A DNA stretch of 64,000 nucleotides from Shewanella algidipiscicola. Lineage in GTDB: Bacteria > Pseudomonadota > Gammaproteobacteria > Enterobacterales > Shewanellaceae. The DNA lies in NCBI RefSeq assembly GCF_003605125.1, contig NZ_QPQT01000009.1, positions 150,888-214,887 on the forward strand, in the 5' to 3' direction. The notes under the pieces are model-generated. The model saw nothing but the letters and a program-made list of their open reading frames with translations. It searched no databases and had not been told where the DNA came from. Made by a program: the position numbers and the translations under genes. This document shows, piece by piece, positions 18,725 to 29,294 of the stretch (its first letter is position 1; each line of letters opens with the position of its first letter).

Positions 18725-18760
18725 AGCCCCACCACTATGATTCACCATAGTGGTGGGGCT
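18725..18760 (-). terminator. Strong intrinsic terminator
   Basis: A perfect 15-bp stem (AGCCCCACCACTATG with its complement, 6-base loop) followed on the minus strand by TTTTTAGTTTTT. It lies just after the stop of the 571-residue gene at 18777-20492 and separates it from DUF3010. Confidence 0.9.
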
Positions 18761-18776
18761 CAAATCGATTAATGGC

Positions 18777-20492
18777 TTATTTGTCGCTTGCTGTCTGCAT
18801 AAATGTGTTAATCGCTATGCCGTTAGCATTGACATCAAAATCCACCTTTATCTTCATATTGTAATCTTTAAGAGCAGCTAACTCTTCAGGAATTGGCTCA
18901 CCACTCATCTCCATCAGCGTCATCATAGGCGTAAACAGCTTGCTGTAATCGGCCGATAACGTCAGCAAACCATTGCTTGATAACGTCTCATTCACTAAGC
19001 CATCAGCAACTTGTTGGGCCTTATCACCACTGTAGACAGCCAAATGATTACCTTTAAGCGCCATATTAGCGGTAAAGCCGTAATAAGCCGGTAATTGCAG
19101 GGCACTGCTTAAATCAACTGGGCTACCATCTTTAGGAAGTTGAATATTGGCTAATTCTGGTGCAAATGGCTTCACCATATTGAACAAGGTGGCGGGATCC
19201 TCTGCCGACAGCGTCACGATTGCATCCAAGGTTTTAATCTCTACATCCGCCGCCACTTCATTTAGCTCATAGTTAATAAGCGACACCGATACCCCTTTAA
19301 CTCCATTAGCCATACCAGCAAACATACCTAACATCGCCGGACTTTGACCTTCCATCTCAGCTTGCATTTGGCGCAGCGGTTCACACTGATACGATGGCGT
19401 AAGCAGATCGTCCCACACTTTTGTTATTGCTGGTACAAACTGATCCACATCGATACCTAAACCGACAGAAAATACACTGCTTGAAATATCTTGCGTATAA
19501 GCAGGTAAAAAGCCACGTATCTGTTGAACGGCGCCCATGATCACCTGATTATTACTTTCAATAACCGTGCTGAGCCCCATGGTGGTCTGCTGCTTAGTTA
19601 ACTCAAAATTTGTGTATCCCATTACGGTTCTGGGCCAGTTGTTGGCGATACCATTAAACTCATCGCGGCATACTTGTGAGCGCAATTCGATAAAGGGATC
19701 TTCATTAGCCATGGCAAAGAGACGAGTTAACTGCTTAGCCAATTGATTGCCGTCACGAGTGGTAATGCCCTTCACCAACTCCTGATGATTGATATAACTT
19801 AATCCATCCTTTAAAAAACCGTGTTTAGCGATAGTCTCTTCAATAATATGGGTGTCGCCAATGGGGTTTGTCACCGCCTTAATACCCAGAGCCGTTTCCA
19901 GTAAAGTCGGCTCACTAAAGCTGGTCGATAACGTCATGGTCAGCAGCCCATTATCGATAGCGACGACCAGATCAACCCGCTCTGTTTCATCTTTATCCAT
20001 CAATGAATAGGCACGGTAATTGACATTATCCAAAGAGCGCATTTCATGAACTAACCCACTTTCAGCCTCGAGACTATCTAACAACGCCCAAATCGCCTCA
20101 GGTTTAGCGACGCCAAGCTTAAGTACAGGGATCGCACCTAAGGTATAAAAATAGCTGGTGATATTTTGCGGTAAACCAAAGGTATCGATGAAGGTCTGCC
20201 CATCTTTAATACTCCCCATATAGCGATTAAATAATCCGAGGAAGAACTTAGCGCGCGGATCATCTTCTTCACGCATCAACTCGCGTAACTCTGCAGGATA
20301 TTGCTTTTGCGATGCTGGAATACTGTCTATGTAATCTTTGATAGGAAACGGACTAAACTGAGCGGATAATAGAGGTGTGTCGGCTGGAATATAGGCCAAC
20401 ATCGCATTATTTGGCTGCTCCTTTTGCTGCGAAACCCAGTAAGCGCCTGCTCCGATAGCGATCACAGTTGCCGCCACTAATGCCTTTTTCAT
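18777..20492 (-). CDS. Large membrane-anchored or exported hypothetical protein (571 aa)
   Basis: I do not recognise a specific function. The protein has one N-terminal hydrophobic segment (residues about 4-20) and a long mature part predicted to lie in the periplasm. The segment after the anchor, AMLAYIPADTPLLSAQ, resembles the start of DUF3352-type proteins, which is a weak match. There are four cysteines in the middle and no enzyme motif that I can see. It is a single transcription unit with its own strong terminator and a 611-base upstream gap. Confidence 0.65.
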   Translation of the reverse strand: MKKALVAATVIAIGAGAYWVSQQKEQPNNAMLAYIPADTPLLSAQFSPFPIKDYIDSIPASQKQYPAELRELMREEDDPRAKFFLGLFNRYMGSIKDGQTFIDTFGLPQNITSYFYTLGAIPVLKLGVAKPEAIWALLDSLEAESGLVHEMRSLDNVNYRAYSLMDKDETERVDLVVAIDNGLLTMTLSTSFSEPTLLETALGIKAVTNPIGDTHIIEETIAKHGFLKDGLSYINHQELVKGITTRDGNQLAKQLTRLFAMANEDPFIELRSQVCRDEFNGIANNWPRTVMGYTNFELTKQQTTMGLSTVIESNNQVIMGAVQQIRGFLPAYTQDISSSVFSVGLGIDVDQFVPAITKVWDDLLTPSYQCEPLRQMQAEMEGQSPAMLGMFAGMANGVKGVSVSLINYELNEVAADVEIKTLDAIVTLSAEDPATLFNMVKPFAPELANIQLPKDGSPVDLSSALQLPAYYGFTANMALKGNHLAVYSGDKAQQVADGLVNETLSSNGLLTLSADYSKLFTPMMTLMEMSGEPIPEELAALKDYNMKIKVDFDVNANGIAINTFMQTASDK

Positions 20493-21103
20493 TAACTAAC
20501 TCCCTTTAAATATCAATAATCTGCTAAGGCGTTGAAGTCGCTTTAGCCTACGCATAAAAAATTAATGGCACAAATAATACTATATGGATGAATAAAAAGG
20601 GAAATAACTATCTACATGTATGTAAATCGATAGCATAAACGATTTAGCTTAATCGAGTGGCATAATCACAGTAATAAACTGGGCTCAGGTAAAAACCAGT
20701 GGGGAAATAAGATAAGGAGATAGCTAGGCTTGGCGAGTCCAGACACCTGGATAGTCACGCCGGACTATCCAGGGCCACTACAATAATTAGTAAGCGCTAG
20801 CAAACCAATCAAGCTTTCGCTGGCGTCGATAATGCTGCCATGCCTGCTGTAACCTTCATAAAGGAAGTAAAAGTTACGCTATCCCAGCGGGATAAGATGC
20901 ACACAAAAACCGAACAACATATCAAAACCATCTACGGGAACTTACAACTATAGAGCAAATAACCAGCCTGTGCATAACTATGTGCAAAAAAAGTGCGTAA
21001 AGCATAATAAAGTATTAAGACTAACGTCTTATTAGCTTATCTATCATGACGATAGTGACAACGTTGCGATTAAAAAGCACCACCAGCGCTTCCCCAACAA
21101 ACC
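20493..21103. other. Intergenic region, 611 bases, with one palindrome
   Basis: No convincing gene. An 11-bp perfect inverted repeat (CCTGGATAGTC at 20746-20756 with its complement at 20763-20773, 6-base loop) has no T-run and is not a standard terminator. The left part holds the promoter of the gene at 20492. The part near 21000-21090 lies downstream of cysH and shows no clear terminator. Confidence 0.5.
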
Positions 21104-21856
21104 TTAAATCTCATAGTGCAGCCCACATTCACGCTTCAAGCCATTAAAACGCGTCTCCTCTTCTGTCATTCCCAATGTTAAGGGTTGGGTAGAATGAGTA
21201 TCACCCACAGAGACATAACCTTGTTCCCACAACGGATGATAGGGTAATTGATGTGCAGTCAAATATTGATGCACATCTTTATTACTCCAATCGACTATGG
21301 GCAGCAATTTATAGCGTTCGCCATGAATCGCTAAAATAGGCAAAACTTCGCGTGTGCTGGCTTGGCTGCGTCTTAATCCCGCAAACCAAGTGCCGATATT
21401 GAGCTCTTGTAGGGCATTTTGCATCGGAAGTACTTTATTGATGCGATTATACTGCTCTAGACCATCGAGCCCCTGCTCCCACAATCTGCCAAATTTGGCC
21501 TCTTGCCAAGCGGCGCTCGTTGGCGCTCGGTATACCTTCAGGTTCAGTTGCAAGCGCTCGGTCAATTGGTCAATAAACTGATAAGTTTCAGGAAACAGGT
21601 AACCTGTATCGGTTAAGATCACCGTAATATCACTCTGAGCCTGACTGACCAGATGCAACATCACTGCCGCCTGAATGCCAAAACTGGATGACAAACCATG
21701 CTCACTAGGTAAATAAGCTAGTCCCCACAGGACACGTTCGGCCGCGGTCAGTGTCGCAAGATAGTCATTTATCTTTGCTAATTCAGCTTGTTGCTCTACT
21801 TTAGGTGCACCAAGCAGCGCCTGTAATTGGCTTGGCGATATCATTAATTTATCCAT
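21104..21856 (-). CDS. cysH: Phosphoadenylylsulfate (PAPS) reductase
   Basis: Reduces PAPS to sulfite with thioredoxin in assimilatory sulfate reduction. The protein (about 250 residues) has the nucleotide loop [24 protein letters not shown] and [10 protein letters not shown], and ends with the catalytic cysteine motif ECGLHYEI. It lacks the two CC pairs of the iron-sulfur APS reductases, which favours PAPS. A frame opens at 21874, but the ATG at 21856 overlaps the end of cysI by 8 bases and gives the normal start [12 protein letters not shown]. Last gene of cysJIH. Confidence 0.93.
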   Translation of the reverse strand: MDKLMISPSQLQALLGAPKVEQQAELAKINDYLATLTAAERVLWGLAYLPSEHGLSSSFGIQAAVMLHLVSQAQSDITVILTDTGYLFPETYQFIDQLTERLQLNLKVYRAPTSAAWQEAKFGRLWEQGLDGLEQYNRINKVLPMQNALQELNIGTWFAGLRRSQASTREVLPILAIHGERYKLLPIVDWSNKDVHQYLTAHQLPYHPLWEQGYVSVGDTHSTQPLTLGMTEEETRFNGLKRECGLHYEI

Positions 21857-23546
21857 GAAAATCCCGGGCGGCATCTAATACCGCTTTCACTACGCCGACA
21901 CGCACAGTGAAATTACCAAAGGTTTCTTCCGTTTCACGCTCACTGACATAGCGAGCAAACAGGGCATCGAGTTCGGCTAAAATCTCCGCCTCTTGAATAT
22001 TTTCTCGGTAAAGCTTATTCAAACGCGTACCTTCAAAGCTGGCACCAAGATAGAGGTTATAACGCCCAGGGGCTTTACCTACCAAGCCAATTTCAGCCGC
22101 AAAGGGACGAGCACAGCCATTAGGACACCCCGTCATACGAATAACAATACCTTGGTCAAGGAAACCATGCTTTTCCTGCAGCGCCTCGACTTTGGTCAAG
22201 AAATCAGGAAAGTAACGCTCCGCTTCTGCCATCGCCAACGCACAAGTCGGCAATGCAACGCAGGCAATGGAATGACCACGGGTTTCGCTGATCAATCTGC
22301 CCATCAAACCGTGACGGCGCGCAATCGCTTCAATCTGTGCTTTATCAACCTCGGCAACCCCCGCGATGATGATGTTCTGATTAGAGGTCATACGAAAATC
22401 CCCTTTGTGTACCAAGGCAATTTCACGCAGTCCAGTTTGCAACGGCTGACCTGGTAGATCTTTAATCCGACCGCCTTCGATAAATAGGGTCAAATGCCAT
22501 TGGTCATCAACGCCTTTTATCCAACCATAACGATCGCCGCGATCGCCGATCACTACATCACGTTTAGGCTCAAACTTAATGCCAGCACGCTTTTCAACTT
22601 CAGCTTTAAAGGCATCAAATCCATGTTTTACAATGGTGTATTTAAGGCGTGACTGTTTACGATCGGAGCGATTACCCCAGTCACGCTGCACTTTAAGTAC
22701 CGCTTCGGCAAACTTAAGGCAATCCTTCGCCTTAATAAAGCCAAAATCATCACCCAGGCGCGGAAAAGTGGCAACCTCGCCATGGGTTGATCCCATACCG
22801 CCACCTGCCACCATATTAAAACCAATTAACTCCCCCGCTTCTGCTACGGCGATAAAGCCAAGATCGTTGGTGTAGACATCGACATCATTATCTGGCGGTA
22901 CCGCTACCGCCATCTTAAATTTACGCGGCAGGTACGTTTTGCCATACACAGGCTCTACTTCATCGCCCTCACTGACGGCCACCTTATCATCACCTAACCA
23001 GATCTCGGCGTAAGCTTTAGTACGCGGCAAGTAGTTATCCGACAACTGCTTGGCCCAATAAAAGGCTTGCTGATGCAGCTTAGACTCCACCGGGTTGGGA
23101 TTACACATCACATTACGGTTGACGTCACCACAGGCTGCGATTGAATCTAGCGCCTCTTTGTCGAGATCCTGGATCAACGTTTTCAGATTACGCTTTGGAA
23201 TACCGTGATACTGAAACGTCTGACGTGTCGTAAGACGAATGCTATTTGAGCTGGTGAGGTTTGCGGCAATTTTATCGACTCCCAACCATTGCTTCGGCGT
23301 ACACACCCCACCCGCCACTCGAGCACGCAACATAAAGCTATAAAGGGGTTCTAGCTTTTGCGCTTTACGCTCATTGCGTTGATCACGATCATCTTGCTGA
23401 TAAAAACCATGAAACTTGATCAGCTGCTGGTCGCCTTCGCTGAACGAGCCCGTCAACGAGGTATCTAGCCCCTCTTCGATAGTGCCGCGCAAATAGTTAC
23501 TGTCGGTCTTTAGGTGTTCATTTACTGATAATTTTTGTTCGTTCAT
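21849..23546 (-). CDS. cysI: Sulfite reductase (NADPH), hemoprotein beta subunit
   Basis: Reduces sulfite to sulfide using a coupled sirohaem and 4Fe-4S centre, receiving electrons from CysJ. Cluster cysteines are in [16 protein letters not shown] and [12 protein letters not shown], as in E. coli Cys[15 protein letters not shown] and [13 protein letters not shown] match the family N-terminus. The frame opens at 23585, but the ATG at 23546 ([11 protein letters not shown]) with AAGGATGAGG upstream gives a 565-residue protein near the usual 570. It follows cysJ and overlaps cysH. Confidence 0.95.
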   Translation of the reverse strand: MNEQKLSVNEHLKTDSNYLRGTIEEGLDTSLTGSFSEGDQQLIKFHGFYQQDDRDQRNERKAQKLEPLYSFMLRARVAGGVCTPKQWLGVDKIAANLTSSNSIRLTTRQTFQYHGIPKRNLKTLIQDLDKEALDSIAACGDVNRNVMCNPNPVESKLHQQAFYWAKQLSDNYLPRTKAYAEIWLGDDKVAVSEGDEVEPVYGKTYLPRKFKMAVAVPPDNDVDVYTNDLGFIAVAEAGELIGFNMVAGGGMGSTHGEVATFPRLGDDFGFIKAKDCLKFAEAVLKVQRDWGNRSDRKQSRLKYTIVKHGFDAFKAEVEKRAGIKFEPKRDVVIGDRGDRYGWIKGVDDQWHLTLFIEGGRIKDLPGQPLQTGLREIALVHKGDFRMTSNQNIIIAGVAEVDKAQIEAIARRHGLMGRLISETRGHSIACVALPTCALAMAEAERYFPDFLTKVEALQEKHGFLDQGIVIRMTGCPNGCARPFAAEIGLVGKAPGRYNLYLGASFEGTRLNKLYRENIQEAEILAELDALFARYVSERETEETFGNFTVRVGVVKAVLDAARDFHG

Positions 23547-23632
23547 GGCTAGTGCCTCATCCTTTTCGAACAGCGGCATGACCACTGTTCGTTAATCTGT
23601 TTAGTCAAATCTACGGGTATCAAGACATAGGG

Positions 23633-25417
23633 TTAATAAACATCTTTTTGATAACGTTTATCACGGCGAAGTTGCTCTAAATATGCTGTGGCCGTCTCTT
23701 CATCTTTTCCGCCATATTGCTGCACCACATCAAGCAGAGCTTGATGCACATCTTTAGCCATTCGCTCGGCATCGCCACACACGTAGAGATGGGCCCCCTT
23801 TTCTAACCACTGCCACAAGGCCTCGCCGCGCTCAGCAATGCGATGCTGCACATAAACCTTGTGCGCCTGATCTCGCGAGAAAGCGGAATCAAAGCGGGTT
23901 AATGTGCCTTGTTTAAGATATTGCTGCCACTCAGTTTGATACAGGAAATCTTGCTCAAAGTGCGGATTACCAAAGAATAACCAACTTTCTCCTGCCGCAC
24001 CTTGTACGGCACGCTCCTGTATAAAGGCCCTGAAAGGGGCCACACCGGTGCCGGGACCTATCATGATCACTGGGGTTTGTGGGTTGTCAGGCAAGCGAAA
24101 GTGGTTGTTTGGCTCAACATAGACCTTAACTGCTGCGCCCTCTGCTGCGGTCGCTAAAAAGTGCGACGCGCCGCCAAAACGGGCAACGCCTTCACGCTCA
24201 TCTGCAACCAATGCCACAGTCAAATGGACTTCATCGCCCACCTCGGCTTGGCTCGATGCTATCGAATAGAGGCGCGGCGTGATTGGGCGCAATAATTCGA
24301 CCAACTGGAAAGCGGTAATATCAACCGGATACAGAGCAACCAGATCGGCAAGTTGATGATGAAGCAAAAACTGACGCGTCAGCTCGCGGTCTTCGCTGAT
24401 TGCCAGTAATGCTTCATCACCGCTTAGTTGTGCCCAGTTTTGCACCAGTCCAGGGTAAAGCTGCGTTAATTCGCGCTTATCTTTAAGCGCCTCAAAAAGC
24501 GATAAGCTTTGATCTGCAAGCGTCACCTGCGCTGTACCATCGAGGGACAAGGCACTTAAAATCTCATTAACCAAGGCATCTGAATTACTAAACCAGACCC
24601 CTAGTGCATCACCCACTTGATAACTGAGCCCAGAGTCAGCGAGATCAATCTCAACATGGCGCACATCTCTGTCTGAATCACGCCCGGTCAACTTTTGACT
24701 CACTAGCACCTCGGCGCTGCAGGGGTTTTGCTTAGTGTAAGTTGCTGCAGTGGCGCTGCTGACACCGTCTATTGAGACCACGTTCGCGCTAGACGCCGAG
24801 ATTAACGGCTTAACGGCAGTCAACACCTGCTGCTGCCATTGGCTGGCAGCCACATCATAATCAACATCACACTCAGTTAGCGGCACAATCGATTTGGCAC
24901 CTAACGCGGCTAGGCGCTGCTCAAAGTCTTTACCGGTTTGGCAGAAAAACTCGTAACTCGAGTCACCGAGCGCTAAAACAGCATAATTAAGCTGCTCTAA
25001 ACGTGGCGCACGTTTCGATGCCAAAAACTGATGTAGCTCAATGGCATCATCAGGGGCCTCGCCTTCACCATGGGTACTGACCACGGCAAGTAGTAAGGTC
25101 TCTTGTTTCAACTGGCGCACCTTGTAGTCGGCCATAGAAACGAGGTTAACGGCATAGCCTTGTGCTTGGGCTTTTGCAGCCAAGTCGGTCGCAATGCCTC
25201 GACCATTGCCAGTTTGACTACCATAGAGAAGGGTAATGGTTTGCTCTGGTGCGCTAGCCGCACTGACGTTATCGCCTGCCGCTACGGCAGTCGCCGACAG
25301 ATAGCCGCCGACCCATGCCAGTTGCACCGCAGTAAGTTCACTCGTGAGTTGTTTTAGCTTATCGACCTGTCCTTGAGACAGTGGCGAAGCCTGTGATGAA
25401 AGCGCTTTTAACAGCAT
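23633..25417 (-). CDS. cysJ: Sulfite reductase (NADPH), flavoprotein alpha subunit
   Basis: Carries electrons from NADPH through FAD and FMN to CysI. The 594-residue protein has an N-terminal flavodoxin domain (TLLYGSQTGNGRGIA, then STHGEGEAPDDA and LALGDSSYEFFC), a linker, an FAD domain (RPITPRLYSIASSQ) and an NADPH domain (MIGPGTGVAPFRAFIQER, ending KRYQKDVY). Length and order match E. coli CysJ (599). First gene of cysJIH; a CysB-type activator would be expected, but I could not identify a definite site in the 331-base upstream gap. Confidence 0.95.
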   Translation of the reverse strand: MLLKALSSQASPLSQGQVDKLKQLTSELTAVQLAWVGGYLSATAVAAGDNVSAASAPEQTITLLYGSQTGNGRGIATDLAAKAQAQGYAVNLVSMADYKVRQLKQETLLLAVVSTHGEGEAPDDAIELHQFLASKRAPRLEQLNYAVLALGDSSYEFFCQTGKDFEQRLAALGAKSIVPLTECDVDYDVAASQWQQQVLTAVKPLISASSANVVSIDGVSSATAATYTKQNPCSAEVLVSQKLTGRDSDRDVRHVEIDLADSGLSYQVGDALGVWFSNSDALVNEILSALSLDGTAQVTLADQSLSLFEALKDKRELTQLYPGLVQNWAQLSGDEALLAISEDRELTRQFLLHHQLADLVALYPVDITAFQLVELLRPITPRLYSIASSQAEVGDEVHLTVALVADEREGVARFGGASHFLATAAEGAAVKVYVEPNNHFRLPDNPQTPVIMIGPGTGVAPFRAFIQERAVQGAAGESWLFFGNPHFEQDFLYQTEWQQYLKQGTLTRFDSAFSRDQAHKVYVQHRIAERGEALWQWLEKGAHLYVCGDAERMAKDVHQALLDVVQQYGGKDEETATAYLEQLRRDKRYQKDVY

Positions 25418-25748
25418 GAAGGACGGCCCTATATCAGTGTAATAGACCTAGCTTAGAGCCTTACTTGAAAAGCAAAAAAGAATAAAATATGATTTTTAAT
25501 ATCTTTTTGGAATATGCAAAGTGCATTAATTGAGCTACAAAAGTGAGGGTGGCAAATCAAAACTGTAAAAAATGGGTAGTTAAGCACAGAATTTAAAATA
25601 AGAAATTGTGGTCTAGCGCAAATTTTTTGCTCTGACCAGTGTTAAAAAGCCAAATATGAAAAATTCGCGCTTGTGTATGCTTTTAGACACGCCACAATAA
25701 TGAGTCAACTTTAATAACGACGTCTGTCCCTAACTAAGAGGTTTCTCA
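25418..25748. other. Divergent promoter region of cysJIH and pntAA
   Basis: A 331-base AT-rich gap. It must hold both promoters. AT-rich tracts near 25475-25515 (AAAATATGATTTTTAATATC) fit the loose CysB-binding type upstream of cysJ but are not diagnostic. The ribosome site of pntAA (TAAGAGG) is at its right edge. Confidence 0.45.
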
Positions 25749-26921
25749 GTGAAACTAGGTCTACTAAAAGAGAGCCAAGCCGATGAAAAACGCGTTGCGT
25801 TGATTCCGGCAAACGTGACTCGGTTAATCAAAAAAAACCTCCAAATCCTTGTCGAAAGCGGCGCTGGCGAAAGCGCAGGTTTTAGCGATCAACAATATCA
25901 GGAAGCCGGAGCTATTATCACCCCCCGCGAACAAGTGTTTGAGCAGGCTGACATCATCACTGTGGTTAACTGCAAAGGCAGCCAATTTGATGAAATCAAA
26001 ACGCTGGCTAAAGCTAACCAACTGTTTATCGGCATGATGGATCCCCTAGCTCACCCAGACAACGCCACAGCGCTGGCCGCAACGGGCACCACAGCTATCG
26101 CCCTTGAGCTGGTACCACGCATCACGCGCGCCCAAAGCATGGATATTCTATCGTCAATGGCGACGATCGCTGGCTACAAAGCGGTACTACTGGCCGCCCA
26201 TAAAGCCCCGCGTATGTTCCCTATGATGATGACGGCTGCAGGCACCTTAAAACCGGCCCGCGCCTTTATCATGGGCGTTGGTGTAGCAGGCCTACAGGCA
26301 TGTGCGACCGCTAAACGCCTTGGCGCCGTGGTGGAAGCTTATGATATTCGCCCCGCCGCGCGCGAACAAATTCTGTCTGTCGGTGCCAAGCCTGTCGAAC
26401 TGGATCTGGAAACTGAAAACACCGAGACCAAAGGCGGTTATGCCACCGAACAAAGTGATGACTTTATTAAGCGCCAACAGCAAGCCATGACCAATGTGCT
26501 AGCACAACAAGATATTGTTATCACCACCGCAGCGATCCCAGGCCGCAAGGCGCCAGTGCTTATCACTACAGCCATGGTCGAGGGGATGAAACCTGGCACC
26601 ATCATTGTCGATTTGGCAGCCGAAACTGGCGGCAACTGTGAGCTGACCCGCCTCGATGAAACCGTTGTGCATAATGGCGTCACGATCTTGGGTCCTTCGA
26701 ATGTACCAGGCACAGCCGCAACCCATGCCAGTCAAATGTATGGCACCAACATCGAAAACCTATTGAAATTACTCGTCGATAATGACGGCCAACTTCATTT
26801 AGATTTTGACGATGAAATCGTGCGCGATACTGTCGTCGTGCATCAAGGAGACGTGGTTAACGCCCGGATCCGCTCGCTATTGGGCATGCCCGACATTGCT
26901 GTGCCAGAGGAGGCTCAATAA
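25749..26921 (+). CDS. pntAA: Proton-translocating NAD(P)+ transhydrogenase, alpha subunit part 1
   Basis: The soluble NAD(H)-binding domain I of the transhydrogenase that couples hydride transfer between NADH and NADP+ to the proton gradient. The 390-residue protein has the AlaDH/PNT fold: ESQADEKRVALIPANV at the start, RAQSMDILSSMATIAGYKAVL, and the Rossmann segment AFIMGVGVAGLQACATAKRLGAVVEAYD. It starts with GTG behind TAAGAGGTTTCTCA. The stop and the next ATG overlap (TAATG), so the genes are coupled. The split alpha subunit follows the Rhodospirillum-type three-gene layout rather than E. coli pntA. Confidence 0.93.
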   Translation: MKLGLLKESQADEKRVALIPANVTRLIKKNLQILVESGAGESAGFSDQQYQEAGAIITPREQVFEQADIITVVNCKGSQFDEIKTLAKANQLFIGMMDPLAHPDNATALAATGTTAIALELVPRITRAQSMDILSSMATIAGYKAVLLAAHKAPRMFPMMMTAAGTLKPARAFIMGVGVAGLQACATAKRLGAVVEAYDIRPAAREQILSVGAKPVELDLETENTETKGGYATEQSDDFIKRQQQAMTNVLAQQDIVITTAAIPGRKAPVLITTAMVEGMKPGTIIVDLAAETGGNCELTRLDETVVHNGVTILGPSNVPGTAATHASQMYGTNIENLLKLLVDNDGQLHLDFDDEIVRDTVVVHQGDVVNARIRSLLGMPDIAVPEEAQ

Positions 26922-27196
26922 TGGATATTTTATTACTACTCACCCTATTCGTGGTGGCCGTTTTTCTTGGAGTGGAACTGATCACTAAAGTCCCACCGAC
27001 CCTGCATACCCCGTTAATGTCTGGCTCTAATGCCATTTCGGGCATCTCACTGGTAGGCGCATTGCTGTCGGCCGGTTCTGGCGCAGGTGTCTGGGTTAAC
27101 GTATTAGGATTTATCGCTGTGGTACTTGCCACGATTAATGTGGTCGGTGGCTATATGGTTACCAATCGCATGCTTGCCATGTTTAAAAGGAAATAA
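26921..27196 (+). CDS. pntAB: NAD(P)+ transhydrogenase, alpha subunit part 2 (membrane)
   Basis: A 91-residue membrane subunit with three hydrophobic helices (about residues 2-20, 38-55, 58-80), forming part of the proton channel domain II. HTPLMSGSNAISGISLVGAL is the family signature. It overlaps pntAA by one base and is 6 bases before pntB. Confidence 0.93.
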   Translation: MDILLLLTLFVVAVFLGVELITKVPPTLHTPLMSGSNAISGISLVGALLSAGSGAGVWVNVLGFIAVVLATINVVGGYMVTNRMLAMFKRK

Positions 27197-27202
27197 GCCA
27201 AC

Positions 27203-28585
27203 ATGAGTATGACGATTATTTATCTCGCCTACCTTGTGGCCGCGAGTCTGTTTATTTTGGGCATTAAAGGGTTAACTAAACCACGCACCGCGGTACGTGG
27301 TAATCAGTTGTCGGCCTTAGGTATGTTTATCGCCGTGGTCGTGACCTTATTCGATCAAAGCATTTTAAGCTATGAGTGGATCATTGCCGGGGTGCTATTA
27401 GGCGGAACCATTGGGGCCTTGATGGCCACTAAAATCCAAGTCACCGCCATGCCACAAATGGTCGCAATGCTTAACGGTTTTGGTGGCGGCGCATCGCTGT
27501 TTATCGCCTTAGCCAGCTTCCTTGACCCAGACTCGGCCACCCATATCGTGGCGTTGATCTCAATTGCCCTAACGGTACTCATAGGTTCGGTTACCTTGTC
27601 GGGCTCGTTCGTTGCTTTTGCTAAGTTACAAGAGTTGATCTCTGGCAACCCCATAAAAGTGCCTGGCAATAAAGTGATTAATGCCGCTTTATTGATCACT
27701 GCAATCGGTTTGTCGGTCGCTATAGTATTAGACCCAAGCAACACCATGCTAATTTATGCACTCGTCGCGGTGTCGGTATTATTGGGCTTGTTCTTGGTCG
27801 TGCCTATTGGCGGCGCAGATATGCCAGTGGTAATCGCCTTGCTGAACTCTTACTCGGGGATTGCGGCGGCGACAACCGGCTTTATCACGGGTAACACGGT
27901 ATTGATTGTGTCGGGTTCACTGGTCGGTGCCTCGGGCATCATCTTGACCCAAATCATGTGTAAGGCGATGAACCGTTCACTGTTTAACGTGTTATTTGGT
28001 GTAATGGCCGAGGGCGGCGAAACCATCGATGCCGACGAAGTGTATGCTGGCAAAGTGACCTCTTCTTCACCTGAAGAAGTCGCGATGCTGCTAGAAACTG
28101 CCGAGCGCGTGGTGATTGTACCAGGTTATGGTTTAGCGATGGCGCAGGCACAACACGCGGTGCGTGAACTCGCCTCAGTGCTAGAAGCTCGCGGTGCTCA
28201 AGTGCTCTACGCGATTCACCCAGTGGCGGGCCGCATGCCAGGGCATATGAACGTACTCCTAGCTGAAGCCGAAGTGCCTTATGAGCAATTGATTGAAATG
28301 GATGAGATCAACCCTCAGTTTGAGCAGACTGATGTGGCGATTGTGATTGGCGCAAACGATGTAACCAACCCTATGGCGCGCGAAGATAAAGGCAGCCCAA
28401 TTTATGGTATGCCTATATTAAATGTCGATAAGGCGCGCACTGTGGTTGTGGTGAAACGCTCTCTCAGTCCAGGATTTGCAGGCTTACCTAATCCGCTGTT
28501 TGCAAAAGATAATACCTTGATGTTATTTGGTGATGGTAAGAAAGCCATTGTCGACTTAACCCAAAGTTTGAAAGAAGCTGATTAA
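27203..28585 (+). CDS. pntB: NAD(P)+ transhydrogenase, beta subunit
   Basis: 460 residues: an N-terminal part with about eight to nine membrane helices completes the proton pathway, and the C-terminal ~180 residues form the NADP(H)-binding domain III. Seen motifs are VPGYGLAMAQAQHAVREL (nucleotide loop), HPVAGRMPGHMNVLLAEA and GANDVTNPMA, all family hallmarks. The enzyme makes NADPH at the expense of the proton gradient. It is next to the divergent NADPH-consuming sulfite reductase operon, a sensible but possibly accidental pairing. Transcription ends at the strong terminator 59 bases later. Confidence 0.95.
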   Translation: MSMTIIYLAYLVAASLFILGIKGLTKPRTAVRGNQLSALGMFIAVVVTLFDQSILSYEWIIAGVLLGGTIGALMATKIQVTAMPQMVAMLNGFGGGASLFIALASFLDPDSATHIVALISIALTVLIGSVTLSGSFVAFAKLQELISGNPIKVPGNKVINAALLITAIGLSVAIVLDPSNTMLIYALVAVSVLLGLFLVVPIGGADMPVVIALLNSYSGIAAATTGFITGNTVLIVSGSLVGASGIILTQIMCKAMNRSLFNVLFGVMAEGGETIDADEVYAGKVTSSSPEEVAMLLETAERVVIVPGYGLAMAQAQHAVRELASVLEARGAQVLYAIHPVAGRMPGHMNVLLAEAEVPYEQLIEMDEINPQFEQTDVAIVIGANDVTNPMAREDKGSPIYGMPILNVDKARTVVVVKRSLSPGFAGLPNPLFAKDNTLMLFGDGKKAIVDLTQSLKEAD

Positions 28586-28643
28586 TATCGCTAGGGCTAC
28601 TGCATCATAACTTAGCCCAATCTCAAGGCATAAAGACATGGAT

Positions 28644-28668
28644 AAAAAGACCGCTGAGCGGTCTTTTT
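28644..28668 (+). terminator. Intrinsic terminator after pntB
   Basis: AAAAAGACCGC pairs perfectly with GCGGTCTTTTT around a TGA loop, followed by further T residues. A classic Rho-independent terminator. Confidence 0.9.
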
Positions 28669-28925
28669 TATACTCAGCCAACAGGCGCCCTGCCAGAATA
28701 ATGCCCCTGCCAACGCTGTGCCCTAGACTTACACCTGCTGACAAGTACTCGACTCTCTATCGCGTAACGTGCGCTGATTGTTAGTCATGTCGATGATATC
28801 TGCCAGACAATATCAACACCAAGTTAGAATGACCTCAAACAGCGATAACAGACCGAGCCTGACACTTGATTAAGTGATGATGTTTTGCTTAAATATCCTG
28901 CAGATAATGTTTATACAGGAAGAGC
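28669..28925. other. Spacer upstream of the 97-aa gene
   Basis: With the terminator this makes a 340-base gap. The right part should hold the promoter of the gene at 28926; its ribosome site (AGGAAG) is at the edge. Nothing else seen. Confidence 0.4.
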
Positions 28926-29219
28926 ATGATGCAAGGAAGTGCGGTAGAAAATCATCCGTTTTCACCTTTTGAAGATAGACGTATTGAACAGGCTAGATCA
29001 GGAGAACACTGGGATAGACTCACTAACGCGCAGCGGTTTGCGTTTTACACTTTAGCCAAACTGGGCTACCAACTGCTGTTTGTTAGGCGCACGCCACACA
29101 CCTCCACCGCCATAGTCAAGCAGGAAGAACAACTGGTGACGATTAACGATGATGGCGACATCGACTTTAATCCTAATGTGGTACTACGCGAACGTCGTCC
29201 ACCACGGCAACAGCTATAG
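28926..29219 (+). CDS. Small conserved hypothetical protein (97 aa)
   Basis: A soluble, charged 97-residue protein with no membrane segment. ATG follows AGGAAGAGC, and a second ATG is the next codon. Recognisable features are only the helical AQRFAFYTLAKLGYQLLFVR and a basic tail RERRPPRQQL. It looks like a real conserved gene by composition and start site. Function unknown. It stands alone, divergent from nothing and convergent with the gene at 29295. Confidence 0.6.
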   Translation: MMQGSAVENHPFSPFEDRRIEQARSGEHWDRLTNAQRFAFYTLAKLGYQLLFVRRTPHTSTAIVKQEEQLVTINDDGDIDFNPNVVLRERRPPRQQL

Positions 29220-29294
29220 AAAAAAAGCAGGCAACACTAGATATTAAGACTCGCGGTTCACTATTAAGCCTCTGGGCATTTAATGTGATGAAAT

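Noticed and set aside
20746..20773. 11-bp palindrome as a terminator
   Set aside because: It lacks a T-run on either strand and is far from gene ends; only noted as a palindrome.
22628..22825. Frames within cysI on both strands (also 21993-22457 and 22579-22875)
   Set aside because: Shadows of the clear cysI reading frame.
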